Assembly (NCBI GenBank): GCA_903864505.1
Contig: CAIPGC010000006.1
Span: 1 to 49,394, forward strand
Direction of reading: 5' to 3'
Length of the DNA stretch: 49,394 bases
Origin: an uncultured beta proteobacterium
Lineage (GTDB): Bacteria; Pseudomonadota; Gammaproteobacteria; Burkholderiales; Burkholderiaceae_C
Both the position numbers and the translations under genes were made by a program. Shown here piece after piece: positions 9,810-16,975 of the stretch (positions within the stretch are counted from its first letter, which is position 1; every line of letters starts with the position of its first letter). The notes under the pieces are model-generated. The model saw only the letters and a list, made by a program, of their open reading frames with translations. It did not search any database and was not told the DNA's origin.

Positions 9810-12281
9810 ATGAAACGAGACAAGATTACCAACGCCCCCTTGACGATCGCGACCCAACCTATCAGCCGGGACGTTCTGCAGGAGAAATATCTGAAATCGG
9901 GCGAGTCCAGCGTCGACGATCTCTACCGCCGCGTGGCGCGCTCACTGGCCTCGGCGGAGTTGGAGGCGGATCGGACCAAGTATGAAGCCATTTTTCTGGA
10001 GAACCTGTATGCCGGGGCCATAGGAGCAGGGCGCATCATGAGCGCCGCAGGAACTTCCATCCAGGCTACTTTGATCAACTGTTTTGTGCAGCCAGTGGGT
10101 GACTGCATTCAAGGGGTAGATGCTGACGGTTTTCCAGGCATTTATGAGGCGTTGCGCGAGGCGGCAGAAACGATGCGTCGGGGCGGTGGCGTTGGCTACG
10201 ATTTTTCGCGTATTCGTCCGCGTGGTGCCGAGGTCAAGGCGACCGCCTCTATGGCATCGGGCCCGTGTAGCTATATCAATGTGTTTGACCAGTCTTGCTC
10301 CACGGTGGAGAGTGCCGGCGCGCGGCGCGGTGCGCAGATGGGTGTGCTGCGCATTGACCATCCCGATGTGTTGGAATTCATAACCGCCAAGCGCACGCCC
10401 GGTCGATGGAATAATTTCAACGTATCAGTGGGTATGTCTGACGCATTCATGCGCGCACTCGATGCCGATCAGACCTGGGAGCTGGTGCACCGTGCCAAGC
10501 CGGGCGCTACTTTGATGGCCAACGGTGCGTTCCAGCGCGCCGACGGCATGTGGGTGTACAGGACGCTTCCAGCTCGCGAGTTGTGGGACACGGTGATGCG
10601 CTCCACTTACGATTTTGCCGAACCCGGAATCCTGTTCCTGGACCACATGAATCGGGACAACAATCTGCACTATTGCGAGGCCATCGAGGCGACCAATCCC
10701 TGCGGCGAGCAGCCGCTTCCACCGTATGGTTGCTGTGACCTTGGTCCCATCATCCTGCCGCGTTTTGTGCGCAACCCGTTCGGCTTCGATGGATTGCCCT
10801 CGTTTGATTTTGAGGCTTTCGAAAAGTCGGTGGAAATTCAGGTGCGTGCCCTTGATAACGTGCTGGACGTGACGTTTTGGCCGCTACCACAGCAGCACGA
10901 AGAATCGGCCGCCAAGCGTCGTATCGGTGTCGGGTTTACCGGCATGGGCAATGTGCTTTCCATGCTGTGCCTGCGTTACGATGCCACAGAGGGTCGCGAC
11001 ATGGCTGCACGCATCGCGACCAGCATGCGTGATGCGGCTTACGCTGCTTCGGTCGCGCTGGCACAGGAAAAAGGTGCTTTCCCGAAGTTTCATGCGGATG
11101 GTTACCTGGCTGCGGGAACCTTCGCCAGTCGCCTGCCAGAGGCGCTCCAGCAGTCCATTCGTGCGCATGGCATTCGCAACAGCCATTTGCTGTCGATCGC
11201 TCCCACAGGCACCGTGAGTCTGGCCTTTGCGGACAACGCATCCAATGGGATCGAACCACCTTTCTCATGGATGTACCGCCGTAAAAAGCGCGAAGCCGAT
11301 GGCAGCACGTCCGAGTACGCCGTAGAGGACCACGCCTGGCGCATGTACCGCGAATTGGGTGGCGATGTGGCAAAGCTGCCGCCCTACTTTGTCTCGGCAC
11401 TCGATATGTCGGCCACGGACCACATCGCGATGATGGAGGCGGTGCAGCCTTTTGTAGATACTGCCATCTCCAAGACGGTCAACGTTCCGGCAGACTATCC
11501 CTACGACGATTTCAAGGGCCTGTACCAGCAGGCTTGGCATGCACGACTCAAGGGTTTGGCCACCTACCGCCCCAACGCGATTCTGGGCTCGGTGCTGGAC
11601 ACGGGTCCGGCCAAGGTTGAGCCTGCCCAGGTAGCCCCGCCTCTGCCAGTGGACCCGATGCGCACCGTCATCGCGCGCCGCCCCAAGGGCGGGCTATCGG
11701 CAGTTGCGGAAAAGATAGACTACTGGACCCAGGAAGGTCACAAGACGCTGTACCTGCTGGTTTCATTCCTGCCAGTTGCGACTGCAGACGGCAAGGCAAC
11801 GGTAGACCGCGCGATCGAGTTCTTTATGCCGGTGGGGCAAAGCGGCGAGTCGCAACAATGGATCACGTCGAGCATGCGTCTTTTGTCACTTGCAGCGCGT
11901 GGTGGCTTTCTGGAGCGTGCATTGAGCGACATGCGCAAGGTGGCCTGGGACCGGGGTCCGGTGCGCTTGGGCACCCACCAGAAAGAAGACGGCACCTTGG
12001 TGCCGATGTGGCACGATTCGGAAGTGGCGGCGGTGGCCTACGCCATCCAGAACATTCAGGCCCAGCGCATCAGCGCGCAAACCCACGATTACAACCGCCG
12101 CGCCACCGACAGCCAAGGCGAATCCGAGGGATTGCTGCCTCAGCAGGAGACCGCACTTGCTGCGGCACCGCTGCCGGTCATGGCGGGCAAGAAGTGTGGA
12201 GAATGCGGCGCACATGCAGTGATTCGCAAGGATGGCTGCGACTATTGCACCCAGTGCGGTCACATAGGTTCCTGCGGTTGA
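9810..12281 (+). CDS. nrdJ: Adenosylcobalamin-dependent (class II) ribonucleoside-diphosphate reductase
   Basis: 823 residues from ATG 9810 (MKRDKITNAPLTIATQ). It reduces ribonucleotides to deoxyribonucleotides using a cobalamin-generated thiyl radical, independently of oxygen. Features: an N-terminal redox cysteine in NCFVQPVGDC (about residue 91), RRGGGVGYDFSRIRPRG, NNFNVSVGMSDAFM, the radical-site segment NPCGEQPLPPYGCCDLG (Cys298) and the phosphate-loop segment SIAPTGTVSLAF. A C-terminal module (VDRAIEFFMPVGQSGESQQW) follows, then a zinc-ribbon tail CGECGA...CDYCTQCGHIGSC with the transfer cysteines. An upstream in-frame extension to 9573 lacks family sequence, so the start was placed here. 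The hemerythrin fusion gene begins 19 bases later, suggesting co-transcription. Confidence 0.92.
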   Translation: MKRDKITNAPLTIATQPISRDVLQEKYLKSGESSVDDLYRRVARSLASAELEADRTKYEAIFLENLYAGAIGAGRIMSAAGTSIQATLINCFVQPVGDCIQGVDADGFPGIYEALREAAETMRRGGGVGYDFSRIRPRGAEVKATASMASGPCSYINVFDQSCSTVESAGARRGAQMGVLRIDHPDVLEFITAKRTPGRWNNFNVSVGMSDAFMRALDADQTWELVHRAKPGATLMANGAFQRADGMWVYRTLPARELWDTVMRSTYDFAEPGILFLDHMNRDNNLHYCEAIEATNPCGEQPLPPYGCCDLGPIILPRFVRNPFGFDGLPSFDFEAFEKSVEIQVRALDNVLDVTFWPLPQQHEESAAKRRIGVGFTGMGNVLSMLCLRYDATEGRDMAARIATSMRDAAYAASVALAQEKGAFPKFHADGYLAAGTFASRLPEALQQSIRAHGIRNSHLLSIAPTGTVSLAFADNASNGIEPPFSWMYRRKKREADGSTSEYAVEDHAWRMYRELGGDVAKLPPYFVSALDMSATDHIAMMEAVQPFVDTAISKTVNVPADYPYDDFKGLYQQAWHARLKGLATYRPNAILGSVLDTGPAKVEPAQVAPPLPVDPMRTVIARRPKGGLSAVAEKIDYWTQEGHKTLYLLVSFLPVATADGKATVDRAIEFFMPVGQSGESQQWITSSMRLLSLAARGGFLERALSDMRKVAWDRGPVRLGTHQKEDGTLVPMWHDSEVAAVAYAIQNIQAQRISAQTHDYNRRATDSQGESEGLLPQQETALAAAPLPVMAGKKCGECGAHAVIRKDGCDYCTQCGHIGSCG

Positions 12282-12299
12282 TCGGGTAAAGTCGGGAGC

Positions 12300-13481
12300 G
12301 TGGGCTCCCCTAACGATCAAGCAATACTGGCGGCAGCGCTGCTGCAGTCGCGCCGGACCATTTTGCCTAAGCGGCTGGTTGCTCCTGGGCCGGATGCGGA
12401 GCAACTGCAACTGATTTTGAATGCGGCGGCCAGTGCGCCAGACCATGGCCAGCTCTTGCCTTGGCGTTTTGTAGTGGTTCCAGCCACGGCACGTACTGCG
12501 CTGGCAGATGTGTTTTCCGTCGCACTGCGGGAGCGCGACGCACAGGCTACACCGGAGCAAATGGCGCAGGCCCAAGAGAAGGCGCATCGAGCTCCGCTAT
12601 TGATGCTGGTAGTGGTGGACGCGCTGAAGGGGGACCCCCAGATTGATGTGAATGAGCGCATTGTGTCGGCAGGCTGCGCCATTCAGAACATGCTGCTGAT
12701 GGCGACGGCACTGGGTTTTGGCTCGGCACTCACCAGCGGCAAGGCCCTCAAGGCTTCGGGACTACGCAGCCTGTTTGGATTGGGAGCGGGAGAGCAGGCA
12801 CTTTGTTTCGTGAGTGTGGGGTCAGTGCAGTCGAGCAAGGTCACCCGCCTGCGGCCTACACCGGATGACTACGTCAGCACCTTGATGGCGACTCAGCACA
12901 ATCCGGGTGCCCAGGCCGCGAAGGCCTTAACCAGTGCGATTGCATTTCCCGGTCACCGGGCACCGGCAGCCGGACTGGAGTCGCCCTTTGAAATGCTGGT
13001 GGCTTGTCACGAACGTGTGAACCGTAGCCTGGACGTGCTGGACAGACTGCAGCAGCACGTGGCGGCAAAGGGTTTGGACGAGGAGGCACGGCAGGCAGCT
13101 CGTGACGTGATGCGCTACTTTGACCAAGCAGCACCGCTGCATCACCAGGACGAGGAACTGCACGTGTTCCCCCCCCTGCTGGCTGGGTCGGACACACAGA
13201 TGCATGATCTGGTGAGGAAGCTGATGCAAGACCATCGCGAAATGGAGTCTTGCTGGACTGCAGCGCGTGAGGTTCTGCGAGGAATAGCTGATGGACACCC
13301 TTCGCTGGCGATGGAACTTGCACCGGTTCAGGCGGACGTCCTCCATCGTTTTTCTGCGCTGTATGGCCAGCATATTGCCGACGAAGAAGATACGGTTTAT
13401 CCACAGGCGCGTTCAGTTCTACCAGAAGAGGGTCTGCAGGCCATGAGCCAGGACATGATGCGCCGAAGGGGTGTTGTTTGA
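12300..13481 (+). CDS. Nitroreductase-like domain fused to a hemerythrin (HHE) domain
   Basis: 393 residues from GTG 12300, 19 bases after nrdJ; no ATG is available near the N-terminus. Residues ~15-195 are a nitroreductase-fold FMN domain of the YdjA type (SRRTILPKRLVAPGPD, APDHGQLLPWRFVVV, AGCAIQNMLLMATALGFGS). Residues ~228-375 form a four-helix hemerythrin-like bundle with spaced iron-ligand motifs: ACHERVNRSLD, PLHHQDEELHVFPPLL, MQDHREMESCW and HIADEEDTVYPQA. Hemerythrins bind O2 or NO through a di-iron site, while nitroreductases reduce nitro compounds or quinones with NAD(P)H. A single protein could couple gas sensing or scavenging to flavin reduction. Its stop overlaps the next start by four bases. 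Confidence 0.85.
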   Translation: MGSPNDQAILAAALLQSRRTILPKRLVAPGPDAEQLQLILNAAASAPDHGQLLPWRFVVVPATARTALADVFSVALRERDAQATPEQMAQAQEKAHRAPLLMLVVVDALKGDPQIDVNERIVSAGCAIQNMLLMATALGFGSALTSGKALKASGLRSLFGLGAGEQALCFVSVGSVQSSKVTRLRPTPDDYVSTLMATQHNPGAQAAKALTSAIAFPGHRAPAAGLESPFEMLVACHERVNRSLDVLDRLQQHVAAKGLDEEARQAARDVMRYFDQAAPLHHQDEELHVFPPLLAGSDTQMHDLVRKLMQDHREMESCWTAAREVLRGIADGHPSLAMELAPVQADVLHRFSALYGQHIADEEDTVYPQARSVLPEEGLQAMSQDMMRRRGVV

Positions 13482-14710
13482 ATCCAGACGCCGAAAAACT
13501 TTGGCGTGCACCGCAGTGGGCCTTTGCCATTTTGCTCGCCACGCTGGGCATGCTGGGACCTTTTTCCATTGACACCTATTTGCCCGCGTTTGCCGACATT
13601 GCGATGTCGCTGGACGCGACACCGGTGCAGATGCAGCAGACCCTGTCGGCCTACCTGCTGGGCTTTGCGTTCATGAGCCTGTTTCATGGCGCCATCTCGG
13701 ACAGCTTCGGTCGTCGACCGGTGGTGCTGTGCGGGCTTGCTGTGTTCACGCTGACGTCTATTGGCTGCGCACTCTCGAACAGCATTGGCATGCTGATTTT
13801 CTTCCGTGGCGTGCAGGGACTCTCCACCGGGGCCGGGATCGTAGTGTCGCGTGCCGTGATCCGAGACATGTTCCCTCCTTCGCAGGCGCAGAAGGTAATG
13901 AGCCAGGTGACCCTTTTCTTTGGCGTGGCTCCGGCCATTGCGCCCATGGTTGGCGGCTGGATGCTGGTGCATGTGAGCTGGCAAGGCATCTTCTGGTTTC
14001 TGACCGGTGTCGGGATCATCCTGTGGGTAGCCATTTACCGCTTGCTCCCGGAAACACTGCACGCCAGCCAACGCCAGCAATTTCATCCCCGGCATCTGAT
14101 GGCGGGTTACTGGAAGCTGGGTTCCGACCCGCGCTTTTTTCTGTTGTCACTGGCCAGCGGTGTGCCGTTTAACGGGATGTTTTTGTACATTCTCAGTGCC
14201 CCGGTGTTCCTGGGCGAGCATTTGCAGTTGGCACCCCAGCAGTTCTTCTGGTGCTTTCTCGTGACCATTGGCGGCATCATGTGCGGCGCGATGGTGAGCG
14301 GTCGACTGGCTGGCAAGATCGCGCCGAAGCGGCAAATTCGCCACGGCTTTGTGATCATGCTGGTAATTGGTGTCATCAACCTCGTGGCCAACTTTTTCTT
14401 CAAGGCGCATGTTAGCTGGGCATTGATTCCTCTGGGTATTTTTTCCTTTGGATGGGCGCTGATGGTGCCGGTGGTGACCCTGCTGGTGCTCGACCTCCAT
14501 CCCGAGCGCCGGGGCATGGCATCGAGCCTGCAGATGTTTGTAGGCTCGACCGCCAACGCGCTCGTCGCAGGTGTGATTTCTCCACTGGTGATGCATTCGA
14601 CGGTGGGACTGGCAATCGCGTCGCTGCTGATGATGGGTGTGGGGCTGCTGTCGTGGACCTACATTCGCCGACGTTGGAGCGCCATTGGCAATATCATTGC
14701 GCATGGCTAA
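13478..14710 (+). CDS. MFS drug-resistance transporter, Bcr/CflA type
   Basis: 410 residues with 12 predicted membrane helices. MLGPFSIDTYLPAFADIA is the helix-1 signature of the Bcr/CflA family; GAISDSFGRRPVVLCGL is the MFS loop 2-3 motif; RGVQGLSTGAGIVVSRAVIRDMF is the helix 4-5 motif with the arginine. These proton antiporters export drugs such as bicyclomycin, sulfonamides or peptides. Translation starts at TTG 13478 inside the stop of the hemerythrin fusion (four-base overlap), implying coupling. The downstream GGDEF gene starts eight bases before this stop. The substrate is unknown. Confidence 0.88.
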   Translation: MNPDAEKLWRAPQWAFAILLATLGMLGPFSIDTYLPAFADIAMSLDATPVQMQQTLSAYLLGFAFMSLFHGAISDSFGRRPVVLCGLAVFTLTSIGCALSNSIGMLIFFRGVQGLSTGAGIVVSRAVIRDMFPPSQAQKVMSQVTLFFGVAPAIAPMVGGWMLVHVSWQGIFWFLTGVGIILWVAIYRLLPETLHASQRQQFHPRHLMAGYWKLGSDPRFFLLSLASGVPFNGMFLYILSAPVFLGEHLQLAPQQFFWCFLVTIGGIMCGAMVSGRLAGKIAPKRQIRHGFVIMLVIGVINLVANFFFKAHVSWALIPLGIFSFGWALMVPVVTLLVLDLHPERRGMASSLQMFVGSTANALVAGVISPLVMHSTVGLAIASLLMMGVGLLSWTYIRRRWSAIGNIIAHG

Positions 14711-16772
14711 ACCGGGGTGGTTCATTGCGTTCGCGTTCATCGTGCTTCTTTGGGGGCACGCCGATGTTGCGGCCCAGCAAAGTGCCGTGGAGCAGATCGA
14801 CGCGATTTACGTACAGTCAGAGCATGACAATGCGCAGGCGCTGTCCCGTCTGCTGGAATTGGGGCAGTCGTTTGACACGCGCACACCCTATGTCGTCCGC
14901 CGCGAATTTCTCAAGGTAAGCACTTTCCTGGAAATTGATGCCGGGAATGTCAAAGATGCTGCACGGTCCACTGCCCAACTGAAATTCCTGGCAAAGGAAC
15001 AGAATGATGTGTCTGGCCTCGCGTTGGCCACGGCACTCGAGGGGGGCTTGCTGGTACAGGATGGCAAGTCGAGCGCCGCGCTGGCCAAACTGGTTGAACT
15101 TGAACCGGTAGCAGTAAAAGATGCCGACGTTGAAGTCCTCTGGCATCTCTACTTCTTTTTAGGCAAGGCGCAATTGGCGGTGGGCCGGTTTGAGCCGGCG
15201 CTGGAGAGTTTGCTCAAATGCCTTCAGTTTTCAGAGCAGCAAAAGAAGCATCCAAAGATTGAACGGTTGAAGGCGCTCAATCGACTGAGCCATGTGTACA
15301 TCGCTATGAAGAACTGGGACAAGTCGCTCGATGTCATTCGGGAGGCATTGGTGCTGGCCAAAGAAATCGACTCCCAGAAGATGCTGGCCACCTTGTACCT
15401 GAATCAGGGGGTTGTGTATTCGTCCCAGGCGCGACTGGACGATTCGGTCACGGCCAACAACCAGGCGTTGAAGATTGCGCGGCAGAGCGGTTTTACCGGG
15501 ATCGAGGCCACACTGCTACTCAACACCGGTGACATCTATTTGCGCAATCACAGCTATACCTTGGCTGAGCGTTGGTCACGTCAGGCATTGGTCAAGAACA
15601 AGGAAGCGGGTGATCAGGTTGGCGTGGCGATTGCGCATGGCAACATTGGCATTGCGCTGATGGGACAAGGGAAAATTGCCGAAGGCGTGGCGCAGGCGCG
15701 CGCTGGGATCAAGATCAGCCACGACAACGAGGCCACCTCCGATGAAGAAGACCAGTTGGCGGAATTGGGAAGAATGTACGAGCAGGCAGGCATGTACCGC
15801 GAGGCGGTCGCGACGATTCGTGAGCAGCAGCAACTCAGCGATCAGTTGTTTCGGGTGGCACGCGAGCGCGCGGTCGCGTCCTTGCAGGAGCAGTTTGATG
15901 CGGCGCAGCGGCAGAAGCAAATCGAACTTCTGGCGCGCGAAAACTCGCTCAAGGATGCCGAAATTCGCAACCACAGCCTGCAGCAAATAGTCTCGTTGCT
16001 GGCGACCCTTGTTGCCATCATGGCTGGAGCGTTCCTCTTCCTGATGTACCGCCGCGTTCGCCACACCAACCAGCGACTGGTGGAGGTGAATCAGCAACTG
16101 GAGTTTCATTCGGTGCGCGATCCGCTGACTGGCCTCTACAACCGGCGCTCATTTCTTGAACTGATGAAACGCCGACCCTCTGCCAGTGTGGGCGAGCGGC
16201 GAGAAGACCTGCTCGAATTTCCAGATGGACTGATGATTCTGGACATTGACCATTTCAAGCCGATTAACGACTCATTGGGCCATGCGGTTGGCGATGCCGT
16301 GCTGGTCGAGGTGGCAAGGCGTCTGCGTGCGACGGTGCGTGATTCGGACATGGTGATGCGCTGGGGCGGTGAAGAGTTTCTGGTGTTCTCACCCAAAACC
16401 AACGCCTCGCAGTTGAAGGGTCTGGCCGAACGGCTCCTCCATGCGGTGGGGGAAAAGCCGGTGGTGGTGGGCAGCCAAACGATCCCGGTCACTGTGACCG
16501 GTGGGTTCCTGTCATTGCCGTTTTCAGGGTTGACCGAAGTTGAGTGCAGCTGGGAAAAGGCGATGCAGATTGCTGACCTGGCCTTGTACCTTGGGAAGGT
16601 GCATGGGCGCAATCGCGCCTACGGGCTGACGCGGTTGCTGGCCCCCTTTGCACAGGCGATGCCGGTACTCGAGCATGATCTGGCGGCGGCTCTGCAAGCC
16701 AATCTGGTGGAATTGATTGAAGTGGTCGGGCCGACTCCGTCGGTAAACCTTGCGTCGCCGACCCACATCTGA
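14703..16772 (+). CDS. TPR-repeat, membrane-anchored GGDEF diguanylate cyclase
   Basis: 689 residues from ATG 14703, overlapping the MFS gene by eight bases. An N-terminal signal peptide (FIAFAFIVLLWGHADVAA) is followed by ~390 residues of TPR-like helical repeats, probably periplasmic (YLNQGVVYSSQARLDDSV, LLNTGDIYLRNHSYTLAE, AHGNIGIALMGQGKIAEG). A short coiled coil and one membrane segment follow near residues 428-450 (IVSLLATLVAIMAGAFLFLM). The cytoplasmic GGDEF domain has DPLTGLYNRRSF, LDIDHFKPINDSLGHAVGD and an intact RWGGEEF active site near residue 555. The inhibitory I-site RDSD lies exactly five residues before GGEEF, so it should make cyclic di-GMP with product inhibition. The TPR part probably senses a periplasmic partner. 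Confidence 0.9.
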   Translation: MAKPGWFIAFAFIVLLWGHADVAAQQSAVEQIDAIYVQSEHDNAQALSRLLELGQSFDTRTPYVVRREFLKVSTFLEIDAGNVKDAARSTAQLKFLAKEQNDVSGLALATALEGGLLVQDGKSSAALAKLVELEPVAVKDADVEVLWHLYFFLGKAQLAVGRFEPALESLLKCLQFSEQQKKHPKIERLKALNRLSHVYIAMKNWDKSLDVIREALVLAKEIDSQKMLATLYLNQGVVYSSQARLDDSVTANNQALKIARQSGFTGIEATLLLNTGDIYLRNHSYTLAERWSRQALVKNKEAGDQVGVAIAHGNIGIALMGQGKIAEGVAQARAGIKISHDNEATSDEEDQLAELGRMYEQAGMYREAVATIREQQQLSDQLFRVARERAVASLQEQFDAAQRQKQIELLARENSLKDAEIRNHSLQQIVSLLATLVAIMAGAFLFLMYRRVRHTNQRLVEVNQQLEFHSVRDPLTGLYNRRSFLELMKRRPSASVGERREDLLEFPDGLMILDIDHFKPINDSLGHAVGDAVLVEVARRLRATVRDSDMVMRWGGEEFLVFSPKTNASQLKGLAERLLHAVGEKPVVVGSQTIPVTVTGGFLSLPFSGLTEVECSWEKAMQIADLALYLGKVHGRNRAYGLTRLLAPFAQAMPVLEHDLAAALQANLVELIEVVGPTPSVNLASPTHI

Positions 16773-16859
16773 GCCACTGCGCTGTTGCCTGTACCCGCTC
16801 GGTCAGGGGCACAGGGGCCTTGGATAGGGATCACAGTACTGCGAGCATTCGACACTTTC

Positions 16860-16975
16860 GAGTTGATTTTGCAAATAAAAATATAAATTAACTCAAATTA
16901 GTACCATTAAAATGCAAAAAGTGATAATATTTATCACAGAAGAGCATTTCACTACTCTTCGGTATTTGAGACGCC
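16860..16975 (+). promoter_or_regulatory. AT-rich promoter region with palindrome GTGATAATATTTATCAC
   Basis: The stretch 16860-16940 is strikingly AT-rich against the surrounding GC-rich DNA. At 16921-16937 GTGATAA and TTATCAC form a perfect 7-base inverted repeat around TAT, ending 38 bases before the ATG of the Sel1-AAA gene. Size and position fit a dimeric repressor or activator operator. The regulator is not identifiable from the window. Confidence 0.5.
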
